Origin: an uncultured Marmoricola sp.
GTDB lineage: Bacteria; Actinomycetota; Actinomycetes; Propionibacteriales; Nocardioidaceae
Length of the DNA stretch: 8,589 bases
NCBI GenBank assembly: GCA_937868455.1
Contig: CALMMO010000060.1
Location: 1-8,589 of the forward strand
Reading direction: 5' to 3'
Shown here: one piece after another, positions 1 to 6,474 of the stretch
How positions within the stretch are numbered: position 1 is the stretch's first letter
Layout: every line of letters begins with the position of its first letter
Position numbers and translations under genes: made by a program
Notes under the pieces: generated by a model
What the model was told of the DNA's origin: nothing
The model's input: only the letters and a program-made list of their open reading frames with translations
Database searches by the model: none

Positions 1-206
1 ACCGTGGGTGATCCTGGTCAGTGTCGAGATGCAGCCAATCTTGCGCGATCGCGCGGGGCCTACTCTGCACATTCGGGCCGGTCAATGATGTGGTGACGGT
101 TCAGTCACGTGGAGCTAGCTGTTCGTAGCCCGCCGTCCGAGCGCGGCGGCTCGCTCAAGCAGGTGGGCGCGCTCTGCGTCGTTCAGGGTGCGCTGGGCTG
201 CTTCCT
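1..206. other. Left edge, no recognised intact gene
   Basis: I recognise no intact gene in this stretch. On the minus strand one frame is open from about 100 down to the left edge, with possible TTG or GTG starts. It could be the 5' end of a gene that continues outside the window, but its roughly 30 residues match no family I know. A second minus-strand frame ending at 115 is listed separately. No tRNA or clear terminator is visible. Confidence 0.3.
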
Positions 207-249
207 CTAGCAGGCCGCCCGAGTACGCGTCGACATCACCATGAAGGTG
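115..249 (-). pseudogene. Open C-terminal-like tail, possible gene remnant
   Basis: On the minus strand a frame is open for 44 codons after a TGA and ends with TAG at 115-117. It has no ATG, GTG or TTG start with a ribosome binding site. The translated end is helix-forming and rich in Ala, Glu, Leu and Arg (for example LLEEAAQRTL and AERAHLLERAAALGRR), which looks more like real protein than random sequence. It overlaps the 3' end of the TnsA-like remnant in a different frame. It may be the C-terminus of a gene whose front was lost by deletion or frameshift, or the shifted continuation of the neighbouring remnant. I do not recognise the family. Confidence 0.25.
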
Positions 250-569
250 TCATCGCGCTCTTCAGGGGCTCGGACATCCCAGATCGTCACTGAACCATCC
301 CGGTGCGCGCTCAACACGTCGGGGAAGTGCTTCGTTCCGTGCTCCCAGCGCAACAACACGGGTTGACCGACCAGCCACTTCACCTCACGCTGACGGTCCA
401 GCCACGTCGCGAGCTCGTGCTGGAGACCGGACTCGAGAAAGAGCCACCCACGTGTCGTTGTCGACATCGCCTGCACCGGGATGTTCCTCGACAGCCGGCC
501 GGACTTCGTCTCCCGCACCGGCTGCAGACTGCGCGGATGGGGCGGCCCGGCGGGCCATGACCACTCGGA
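207..569 (-). pseudogene. Truncated TnsA-like transposase endonuclease subunit
   Basis: The minus-strand frame opens after a TGA at 570-572 and stops with TAG at 207-209. From a GTG at 516-518 it would give 103 residues, with no convincing ribosome binding site. The translation resembles actinobacterial TnsA-like heteromeric transposase endonuclease subunits from memory: an N-terminal stretch around NIPVQAMSTTTRGWLFLESG with the family's acidic residue in ESGL, then QPVLLRW, then HFPDVL, then SVTIWDVR. These correspond to the E, D and (E/D)xK elements of a restriction-like nuclease fold, except that the Lys is Arg here. Such proteins are usually about 200 residues, so roughly the C-terminal half is missing. 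No partner TnsB or TnsC gene is seen. I read it as a decayed relic of a Tn7-like element; a short stand-alone variant is less likely. Confidence 0.5.
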
Positions 570-873
570 TCACGAACCCCCAGCACACCGAAACGACCAC
601 GTCGCTTCACCCACTTGGGCCGCCGAAGGGTCGAAGCCCTACTCGGGAATGACGACACCTCCTGTTTCCTCACCCGGATCAGGTACCTGTCTTACGAGGG
701 CGCTCCGCTGAAACGGGGCGCCCTCGACGTTTGTCTAGTGGGTTGAGCGTAGACCTTCCCCCTCGCGCCGAATAGCGCAGCAATCACGATCTGACAAGCG
801 CTGTGAACCCTCCCACGAAACATAGGGGGCCGTTCAAGGAAACGCAGGAGGCAGCTGGATAGGTCCTCAGAAC
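570..873. other. Intergenic stretch downstream of dnaB
   Basis: This region lies between the 3' end of dnaB and the TnsA-like remnant. The only conspicuous structure is the hairpin at 694-726, listed separately. Short frames of up to about 45 codons occur on the minus strand (for example an ATG frame beginning near 825), but none shows a family match or a good ribosome binding site. No convincing intrinsic terminator with a T-run is visible immediately after the dnaB stop codon on the minus strand. Confidence 0.4.
694..726 (+). terminator. Strong GC-rich hairpin, orphan terminator-like
   Basis: The arms at 695-707 and 714-726 pair over 13 bp, including one T-G wobble, around the six-base loop CTGAAA. 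The outer nine pairs, CGAGGGCGC with GCGCCCTCG, are perfect. On the plus strand the stem is followed by ACGTTTGTCT, a weak T-rich tail, so it looks like an intrinsic terminator for plus-strand transcription. No plus-strand gene upstream is recognised, so what it terminates is unknown. On the minus strand it lies about 150 bases beyond dnaB and could also slow or stop dnaB read-through. Confidence 0.55.
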
Positions 874-3800
874 TCAGTGCGCCATATCCACGAAACGGCT
901 GTAGTGGCCTTGGAACAACACGGCGATGTCGCGGGTGGGGCCGTTGCGGTGTTTGGCCACGATGATGTCGGCCTCGCCGGGGCGCTGTGACTCTTTCTCG
1001 TAGACATCCTCGCGGTGGAGAAGCATGACGATGTCGGCGTCTTGCTCCAGGGAATTGTGCAGGCAGATGCCGTTGGCGATGAAGTTGTGGACGCCGAGCA
1101 CCGTGGCGTCGTAGACCTCAGTCACACCGGCTGGCTCGATGGACTTGATGGAGTCCCAGAAGACGTCGTTGGTGGCCACTACATCGAGGTCGGCGTCGGC
1201 CAACACAGTGGCAACCTTGTGCAAGCGCTCGCGGCTGGGGGCGTGCCGCCACATGGTCGAGCCATTGAAGTTTGTGCCCATCGCCTCGGCGAACTCCCGA
1301 TGCGTCATGCCCTGATCGCGCAAGATGTCCCTCACGTCTTCCCACACCTCAACAGGCACAGTGTCGACATTGGTGTTGGACTTGATCTCTCGCAGCGAGA
1401 CACACAACCGCTCGGCGATCTGACCACGAGCGCCGTGTGCGCCAATCTCCTCGCAGAACCTCAGCTGGTTTTCGGCACCGTAGATGCACACGTGGTAGGT
1501 GTCGCGGTAGCCCGGCTTGTGGGCTGTCTTGATCCGACTGAACACGTTGTAACGCATCAGCAGGTTCGCCACATCATCAGCGAGTCGTCGACTGGTCGTC
1601 GCGTAATAGATGTGGCCTGACCCATCAGCGCGTTGCTGGATCGAACCATCGGTGGCCCACAGGTTGCGCAAGAACAGACCGACCTGAGCCTTGGTAAGAC
1701 CGAAGACGCCTGCTGGCACGAACTTCTCGTGGCTGCGCAGCCCGAAGAGTCCGAGCTCGTCAAGCCATGCGGCGATGGGGTTGCGACGCCCCCGCGCAAG
1801 TTTGTACGGCGCAGGCAATCTCAACGTCGTCACTCTGGCCGCTGGATAGTCGTCACGTTTGGCAGTGATGCCGAACCGATTGCGGGCACACCAGGCCACA
1901 GTCTGCAGGCAGGCTTCGTCGGTGCTCGCATAACGGATCGGCTGCCGCTTCACGAACGAGCCGTCTCCGATCATGTGAGCAAGCAAAACCACTTCGTAGT
2001 CATCCCACTCGCGAACCTCCATCGGCGGCGGCACGTGCCGAACAGCACCCACCCGCGCCCCTGGCAAGAGTTCTCGCAGTGGCATCCACCCGTCGTAGGT
2101 GAGGAAGGGGTGGTTGGCGGTGGCCTGGACCCGCCGCCCAGAAGCCAGCGTCACGTCGAACACCTCTTTGGTGCCGCTAGAGAAGGCGTGGGTCAGCGTG
2201 CGCGGCACCAGTTTCAAGCGATCGTCCAAAGCCCAGACAGGAACGTCGCTCTCGCCCCCGCTCATCAACTCACCCAGCGTGACCTCGGCGTTGTTGTCGG
2301 CGCGAAGCAGGCGAGTGTCGGCGGTGAGACATCCCGACTCGCGAAGGTCGCTCATCATCGGGCGCTTGTCGGAGCGCTGCTCGGGGCCACGGTTGAGCTG
2401 AGAAAGGGCAATGATCGGCACGTCGAGTTCTTTGGCCAGCAACTTGATTTGGCGGGAGAACTCCGAGACCTCAAGTTGGCGCGACTCGACCTTTTTGCCG
2501 CTGCTCATCAACTGCAAGTAGTCGATGACGATCAGACGCAGGTCGTGGCGCTGCTTGAGTCGGCGCGCCTTGGATCGGATCTCCATCATCGTGAGGTTCG
2601 GGCTGTCGTCGATGAACATCGGCGCGCCTGACACTTGACCCATCTTGGGCACCAACTTGGCCCAGTCGTCTTCGGTCATCGGGCCGTTGCGCATGTGGTT
2701 GAGCGCCACTCGGGCTTCAGCGGCCAGCAAACGCGTGGTGATCTCGGATTTGCTCATCTCGAGACTGAAGAAGACCGAGGTCATGTTGGCGCCGATAGAG
2801 GCTGCCCGACAAAAGTCGAGTCCAAGCGTCGAGTTGTGGGTGGGGATCATCGAGGACCCGGCGAGGTAGAGATGATCAGCGCTTTCAACTTCAACGCATC
2901 TGACCGGCACCGAGTCGATCTCACGAACCTCGGTGATGTAGCGACGCCCAATGCGAGAGGTCGATTCGGCACCAGCCGAGGCGTGCAACTCCGCTTTGCG
3001 ACGCAACCAGAACACCGGGTCAACCGAGGAGAACGTGAGCAAATGCGCAGTCGAGGTTGCCTTGGAGCGACCTTTGACGAGCTTGGTGCGATGGGTGCAT
3101 TTGTAGCCCAGGCTGACGATCAGCTCCCAGGCATCCATGGCTAGACGCTCGTGCGTCAGCGCCAACTGCACCGACCCGCCATTGCGCACGATCGTGCCGT
3201 CTGTGTCGAGCAACCCCGCCAACAAAGCCCGGCGCTCCGCCTCAGGAGCGCGAAGGTAAGCCATGGGGATGTGTTTGTTGTTGAGCACTCCCATGGTGCG
3301 AAGAACCGCCTGAACACTTCCCCTGGGGTCACCTGGCTCCAACGAGAGGCTGTGCAGCATGTATCCAGCTCGCGGCTCGCAACGCACTCCAAACGACCGA
3401 ATGATCTCGGGGATCTCATCAGTCTCAGAGGTCAATCGCGCCGAGGCGGAATGACCATCGCCAAGCCATGCCCCCAGCACATATGCCGGCAGCGGCAACC
3501 CTTCGCCCTCACACTGAAGCGGCAAGGCATTGAGGACCGCGTGGTTGGCACGTCGGTCGGTGTTGAGGCGCACAGTTGATGCGATCTCACGCGTCGTCAC
3601 GACGGCCGGTTTGATGCACTGATTGCGCGAGCGGTTGTAGTTGCGCTCTGCGGCCCACGCCGACTTACGTGCTGCTCGCGTCTCAGTGAGCCACTGGTGT
3701 TCCTCGTCGGCAATGATGCGCGACCCGTCAGAAAACACGACTTCGTAGCAAGGCCGACCGTGCATCACCTCGGTAGCAGCAACGACCCGAGTGGGTTTGC

Positions 3801-4593
3801 CATCAGCTCCGAAAAGCTGATCACCAACGGCAACCTCGCCCATCGTCGTCCACCCAGTTGGAGTGACGAGTGGGGTGTCTAGCGCCAACGCCTTCCCCAT
3901 CGCAGGTCGAGCCGCGACGATGATCATCTGACCGCCGGTAAATCCGTTGGTCAGCTCATCGAGGTCGGCCAGGCCGGTGGGCACACCGTGCAGGGAGCCG
4001 TCTCGGTTAGAGATCGCCTCGATCTCATCGAGGGTCGACTCCATGATGGCGCTCAGCGGAAGGTAGTCCTCACTTTGCCGCTTCTCGCTGATCGAATAGA
4101 TCTCAGCCTGAGCCCGGTCGACCGTGTCATCAACTTGACCCTCGCCCGAATAGCCCATCTGGGCGATGCGAGTGCCTGCATCGACAAGGCGTCGCAGGAT
4201 CGCCTTCTCGCGGACCAGCTCGGCGTAGTAGCCCGCGTTTGAGGCGATCGGCACCATCTGCGTGAGGGTGTGGAGGTACGGCGCGCCACCCATTTTGGCG
4301 ATGTCGCCTCGACGGGTGAGCTCGGCGGCGACGGTGATCGGATCGACCGGTTCGCCTCTGCCATAGAGCTCCATGATGGCGTCGAAGATGGTCTCGTGAG
4401 CGGGCTTGTAGAAGTCGGCGCCAGCAAGATTTTCGGTGGCATCGGCGATGGCGTCTTTAGACAGCAGCATCGAGCCAAGCACGCTTTGCTCGGCTTCGAC
4501 ATCTTGAGGGGGCACGCGACCGACATAGGCTTGGTGGTCTTCGCCGAAGGGGTTGTTGAACTGATCGGGACGGTCGATCTCCGCCTGACTCAT
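874..4593 (-). CDS. dnaB: Replicative DNA helicase DnaB with two inteins
   Basis: DnaB is the hexameric ATP-driven helicase that unwinds DNA at the replication fork and recruits primase. The precursor has 1239 residues: N-extein 1-234, intein one 235-587, middle extein 588-754, intein two 755-1180, C-extein 1181-1239. The joined exteins make 460 residues, normal for DnaB. The N-terminal domain begins near VPPQDVEAEQSVLGSML (27-43). The Walker A element is ARPAMGK, then ST after intein one. Walker B is LIVIDYLQLM (687-696), followed by ALSQLNRG (729-736), DLRESG (749-754) and a C-terminal AKHRNGPT containing the probable arginine finger. I chose the ATG at 4591-4593 because GGAGG lies four bases upstream. 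A GTG at 4633-4635 would add 14 residues but has no ribosome binding site. The gene diverges from the MATE gene. The family call is certain; the intein borders follow conserved extein and intein junctions. Confidence 0.97.
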   Translation of the reverse strand: MSQAEIDRPDQFNNPFGEDHQAYVGRVPPQDVEAEQSVLGSMLLSKDAIADATENLAGADFYKPAHETIFDAIMELYGRGEPVDPITVAAELTRRGDIAKMGGAPYLHTLTQMVPIASNAGYYAELVREKAILRRLVDAGTRIAQMGYSGEGQVDDTVDRAQAEIYSISEKRQSEDYLPLSAIMESTLDEIEAISNRDGSLHGVPTGLADLDELTNGFTGGQMIIVAARPAMGKALALDTPLVTPTGWTTMGEVAVGDQLFGADGKPTRVVAATEVMHGRPCYEVVFSDGSRIIADEEHQWLTETRAARKSAWAAERNYNRSRNQCIKPAVVTTREIASTVRLNTDRRANHAVLNALPLQCEGEGLPLPAYVLGAWLGDGHSASARLTSETDEIPEIIRSFGVRCEPRAGYMLHSLSLEPGDPRGSVQAVLRTMGVLNNKHIPMAYLRAPEAERRALLAGLLDTDGTIVRNGGSVQLALTHERLAMDAWELIVSLGYKCTHRTKLVKGRSKATSTAHLLTFSSVDPVFWLRRKAELHASAGAESTSRIGRRYITEVREIDSVPVRCVEVESADHLYLAGSSMIPTHNSTLGLDFCRAASIGANMTSVFFSLEMSKSEITTRLLAAEARVALNHMRNGPMTEDDWAKLVPKMGQVSGAPMFIDDSPNLTMMEIRSKARRLKQRHDLRLIVIDYLQLMSSGKKVESRQLEVSEFSRQIKLLAKELDVPIIALSQLNRGPEQRSDKRPMMSDLRESGCLTADTRLLRADNNAEVTLGELMSGGESDVPVWALDDRLKLVPRTLTHAFSSGTKEVFDVTLASGRRVQATANHPFLTYDGWMPLRELLPGARVGAVRHVPPPMEVREWDDYEVVLLAHMIGDGSFVKRQPIRYASTDEACLQTVAWCARNRFGITAKRDDYPAARVTTLRLPAPYKLARGRRNPIAAWLDELGLFGLRSHEKFVPAGVFGLTKAQVGLFLRNLWATDGSIQQRADGSGHIYYATTSRRLADDVANLLMRYNVFSRIKTAHKPGYRDTYHVCIYGAENQLRFCEEIGAHGARGQIAERLCVSLREIKSNTNVDTVPVEVWEDVRDILRDQGMTHREFAEAMGTNFNGSTMWRHAPSRERLHKVATVLADADLDVVATNDVFWDSIKSIEPAGVTEVYDATVLGVHNFIANGICLHNSLEQDADIVMLLHREDVYEKESQRPGEADIIVAKHRNGPTRDIAVLFQGHYSRFVDMAH
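1054..2331 (-). mobile_element. DnaB intein 2, class 1, with LAGLIDADG endonuclease
   Basis: This is a 426-residue intein inserted at DLRESG/SLEQD, a site shared with the DnaB inteins of Mycobacterium tuberculosis and of cyanobacteria. It has standard class 1 residues: Cys1 (CLTADTRLL), the block B TxxH as Thr71-Ala-Asn-His74, block F with Asp408 and His415 (VYDATVLGVHNF), the C-terminal His425-Asn426, and Ser as the first C-extein residue. The endonuclease core has LLAHMIGDG (116-124) and the degenerate FLRNLWATDG near 220-229; both acidic residues (123 and 228) are kept. Between the second endonuclease motif and block F lies a segment (about 342-369, MTHREFAEAMG onward) that reads like a helix-turn-helix DNA-contact region. 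The element makes up about a third of the precursor and appears intact and in frame. Confidence 0.93.
2833..3891 (-). mobile_element. DnaB intein 1, class 3, with LAGLIDADG endonuclease
   Basis: This is a 353-residue intein inserted in the DnaB P-loop between the Walker A Lys and Ser (AMGK/STLG). It begins with Ala, so normal class 1 chemistry at the first residue is not possible. It carries the class 3 signature: His65 and Trp67 in block B (ADEEHQW), Cys332 in block F (PVRCVEV), Thr351 in block G (IPTHN), then terminal His352-Asn353 and a Ser as the first following extein residue. In class 3 inteins the block F Cys attacks the N-terminal bond directly. The centre contains both LAGLIDADG elements, VLGAWLGDG (138-146) and LLAGLLDTDG (223-232), each with its acidic residue, so a homing endonuclease may be functional. 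The first intein of Mycobacterium smegmatis DnaB occupies the same site and starts the same way. Until splicing, the helicase cannot form an ATP site. Confidence 0.93.
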
Positions 4594-4597
4594 GCAC

Positions 4598-4602
4598 CCT
4601 CC
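4598..4602 (-). promoter_or_regulatory. Ribosome binding site of dnaB
   Basis: GGAGG on the minus strand stands four bases before the ATG at 4591-4593. It decides that start over the in-frame GTG 42 bases upstream, which has no purine-rich element before it. Confidence 0.8.
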
Positions 4603-4727
4603 GCCCGAAAAAATATGATGTCCGAAACTCTTCACCTAGACGGTAGAGATGGGCACCGACAGTTCTGTGACTGTTGCTCGACTGGGCCACATTAGGTGGC
4701 AAATCTGCGCGTTGCTATTCGCCAATT

Positions 4728-4761
4728 CACAGGCGGTTGTGGATAACCCCCACAGCCTGTG
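4728..4761. repeat. Inverted repeat enclosing the DnaA box
   Basis: CACAGGC (4728-4734) and GCCTGTG (4755-4761) are perfect complements. The enclosed DNA can also pair TGTGG with CCACA, giving a nested hairpin with the DnaA nonamer in and beside the loop. It could be an operator-like structure or a by-product of oppositely oriented DnaA half-sites. Confidence 0.5.
4738..4746 (-). promoter_or_regulatory. Perfect DnaA box
   Basis: On the minus strand this nonamer reads TTATCCACA, the exact consensus binding site for the initiator DnaA. It sits 145 bases upstream of the dnaB start codon and is enclosed by a 7-bp inverted repeat (CACAGGC at 4728-4734, GCCTGTG at 4755-4761). Confidence 0.7.
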
Positions 4762-4990
4762 GAGACACGCAGTGCTACATGTGCACAGCCTGTTGATCCA
4801 GCTGTGGACTTCACTTTCGCTGAAACCCGAAAAGGCACTCTGACCTGGGGAAACATGAATCCACCGGCCCCCTCGGAAAACTTTTTCAAGATTTCTGTTC
4901 ACCTGTCCGCAATCTGGTGTAGGCCTATCCGTTTGTCGACATGGCAAGTAGGCCGAGTCTCCATCCACAGGCACACCTAGGTTTTCCACA
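4738..4990. promoter_or_regulatory. Cluster of DnaA-box-like nonamers
   Basis: Besides the perfect box at 4738-4746, the cluster includes TTTTCCACA at 4982-4990 (one mismatch to TTATCCACA), CCATCCACA at 4961-4969 (two mismatches), TGTGGAGAC at 4758-4766 (two mismatches, opposite orientation) and TGTGGACTT at 4803-4811 (weaker). The palindrome CCACAG-C-CTGTGG occupies 4750-4762. An AT-rich stretch lies between the left and right groups. The arrangement suggests DnaA binding, perhaps to regulate dnaB. It is not next to dnaA or dnaN, so I do not call it oriC. Confidence 0.45.
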
Positions 4991-5077
4991 AGTCTCAGGC
5001 ATTGACATTTCTCAAACCTCATGCAGACCACCAACTAGGTTCTCCCACGTGTCACACCGGTCCCAGGACGCTCACTA

Positions 5078-6388
5078 ATGCGCATGAATGTCAGTGATCG
5101 AGAGATCCTGCGACTCGCCGTACCAGCCTTCTTCGCACTGGTGGCCGAGCCCATCTTCTTGCTCGCCGACACCGCCATCGTGGGGCACCTCGGCACCTCA
5201 CAGTTAGCCGCTCTCGGCATCGCCAGCCAGGTCATGGGCACGCTGGTGAGCCTGTGCGTGTTCCTCGCCTACGGCACCACGGCCAGCGTCGCGCGCCGCA
5301 TCGGCGCGGGCGACCAAACTGCGGCACTCACCCAAGGCATCGATGGCCTCTGGTTGGCGGCCTTTGTTGGCGCCATCGCGACCGTCGCTGGCTATCTGTC
5401 GACGCCGTGGCTAGTCGGCTGGTTTGAGCCCAGTTCGTCAACGGCCCACTTCGCGACGACGTACCTGCTCATCGCCTGGTTCGGCGCCATCCCCCTGCTC
5501 GTCATGCTGGCCGCGACCGGCGTCTTGCGAGGCACGCAAGACACCCGCACCCCGCTAGTTGTCGCGGTGGTCGGCAACCTCGTCAACATTGTGTTGAATC
5601 TGCTCTTCGTCTACGGCTTCGGCTGGGGGATCGCGGGCTCGGCGTTCGGCACCCTGATCGCCCAAGTTGGTTCGGCACTGGCTTTGTCGTACGTCGTCGT
5701 ACGTGCGGCCTCAACCCACGGCGCCGCGCTGCACCCTGACCTCCCCGGAATCAAAGCCGCGGCAACCGCTGGCGTGCCGTTGATCGTGCGCACCGCCACG
5801 CTGCGAGCCGCCTTGATTTTGATGACCTATGCCGCCGCTCGATTCGGCGACGCGCCACTCGCGACCATGCAGTTGACCATGACGCTCTGGTTGTTCTTGG
5901 CCTTCGTGCTCGATGCCGTCGCGATCGCCGCCCAGGCCATGACAGGCCGCTACCTCGGCGCGGGCGACGTGGTGCAAGCGCGGGCGATGACCGCCAAAGT
6001 GATTCGTTGGGGTGTCGTCAGTGGCGTTGTCACCGGCGGGCTGCTGGCCTTGGTGAGTCCCTTGATCGGGCGGGTGTTCTCCTCCGACGCCGACGTGCTC
6101 GCGACCGTGCCGCCTGTGCTGATGGTGGCGGCGCTGGCCCAACCCCTTGCCGGGCTCGTCTTTGTGCTCGACGGGGTGCTCATCGGAGCCGGCGACGCCC
6201 GGTATCTAGCCAGGGCGGGCACCCTCGTGCTGCTCGTCTTCGCGCCCTCCGCCCTGCTTGCCCCCAACTTGGTCTGGCTGTGGGTCGCGTTCTGTGTGTT
6301 CTTCATGGGCGGGCGAGGCTTGGCGCTGTGGACCCGCTCGCGAGGCGACTCCTGGATGCACGTCGGTGGGGGTCTGGGAACCAGGTAA
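5078..6388 (+). CDS. MATE family efflux transporter, DinF-like
   Basis: This is a 436-residue inner-membrane antiporter of the multidrug and toxic compound extrusion family, predicted to export cationic or drug-like compounds using an H+ or Na+ gradient. The length is normal for the family, and the sequence is almost all hydrophobic segments, consistent with about twelve membrane helices. Helix 1 has the family-typical EPIFLLADTAIVGHLGT (24-40) with the conserved acidic residue at 31. The GVLRGTQDTRTP loop (149-160) and the matching second-half element VLDGVLIGAGD (363-373) mark the two MATE repeats. It reads closest to the DinF branch; the substrate cannot be told. The ATG at 5078 has a weak AGGA nine bases upstream, and an ATG two codons later is an equal alternative. 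MATE genes are often found beside dnaB in actinobacteria, usually in the same direction, whereas here the two diverge. Confidence 0.93.
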   Translation: MRMNVSDREILRLAVPAFFALVAEPIFLLADTAIVGHLGTSQLAALGIASQVMGTLVSLCVFLAYGTTASVARRIGAGDQTAALTQGIDGLWLAAFVGAIATVAGYLSTPWLVGWFEPSSSTAHFATTYLLIAWFGAIPLLVMLAATGVLRGTQDTRTPLVVAVVGNLVNIVLNLLFVYGFGWGIAGSAFGTLIAQVGSALALSYVVVRAASTHGAALHPDLPGIKAAATAGVPLIVRTATLRAALILMTYAAARFGDAPLATMQLTMTLWLFLAFVLDAVAIAAQAMTGRYLGAGDVVQARAMTAKVIRWGVVSGVVTGGLLALVSPLIGRVFSSDADVLATVPPVLMVAALAQPLAGLVFVLDGVLIGAGDARYLARAGTLVLLVFAPSALLAPNLVWLWVAFCVFFMGGRGLALWTRSRGDSWMHVGGGLGTR

Positions 6389-6416
6389 AAGTCACAAGTA
6401 AACCTGTGACTTTTAC
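6385..6416. terminator. Perfect 12-bp inverted repeat at the MATE stop codon
   Basis: GTAAAAGTCACA (6385-6396) and TGTGACTTTTAC (6405-6416) are exact complements around the eight-base loop AGTAAACC. The left arm contains the MATE stop codon TAA at 6386-6388. Because two convergent genes end here, a bidirectional terminator is the simplest reading. However, the stem is AT-rich and the T-run is inside the stem, not after it, so it also looks like a regulator-binding palindrome. Confidence 0.55.
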
Positions 6417-6424
6417 AGTTCACC

Positions 6425-6438
6425 GGGGAGATCTCCCC
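6425..6438. repeat. Perfect 14-bp palindrome between convergent genes
   Basis: GGGGAGATCTCCCC is fully self-complementary with no loop and lies nine bases after the previous inverted repeat. Together they fill most of the 86-base gap between the MATE and methyltransferase ends. It may add to transcription termination in both directions. Confidence 0.45.
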
Positions 6439-6474
6439 CGCAAAGCGCCAAACATCCCGGTCAAGCAGGCTTGG

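Larger units (their letters stand above)
4594..5077. promoter_or_regulatory. Divergent dnaB/MATE intergenic region
   Basis: This is a 484-base gap between two divergently transcribed genes, so it must contain both promoters. No textbook promoter pair stands out. TAGGTT elements at 4978-4983 and 5036-5041 fit a loose actinobacterial -10 (TANNNT) facing the MATE gene, but without a good -35. The region holds a DnaA-box cluster (4738-4990), inverted repeats at 4659-4674 (ACAGT/ACTGT), 4686-4700 (GCCAC/GTGGC) and 4728-4761, and a short AT-rich run near 4877-4898. Some short open frames cross it, but none has coding character. Confidence 0.6.

Noticed and set aside
628..641. AGGGTCGAAGCCCT resembles a tRNA T-arm.
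   Set aside because: One base of the T-loop is missing and no acceptor, D-arm or anticodon arm can be built around it.
672..684. The minus strand reads ACCTGATCCGGGT, matching part of the TPP riboswitch THI box.
   Set aside because: The conserved continuation (a second CC-GCG arm) and the upstream CTGAGA element are missing, and no thiamine gene follows. I treat it as a chance match.
1633..2631. Long plus-strand open frame antisense to dnaB.
   Set aside because: It is a shadow frame opposite the intein and extein coding sequence, with no family features.
4594..4635. Longer DnaB start at the GTG at 4633-4635.
   Set aside because: No ribosome binding site, and the extra 14 residues are unlike DnaB N-termini, while the ATG at 4591-4593 has GGAGG before it.
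5002..5007. TTGACA as a -35 element for the MATE gene.
   Set aside because: No TANNNT element at 16-19 bases downstream. The nearest, TAGGTT at 5036-5041, is 28 bases away.
4594..5077. Possible chromosomal origin oriC.
   Set aside because: Only one perfect DnaA box, and no dnaA, dnaN or rpmH in view. A dnaB regulatory region is the simpler reading.
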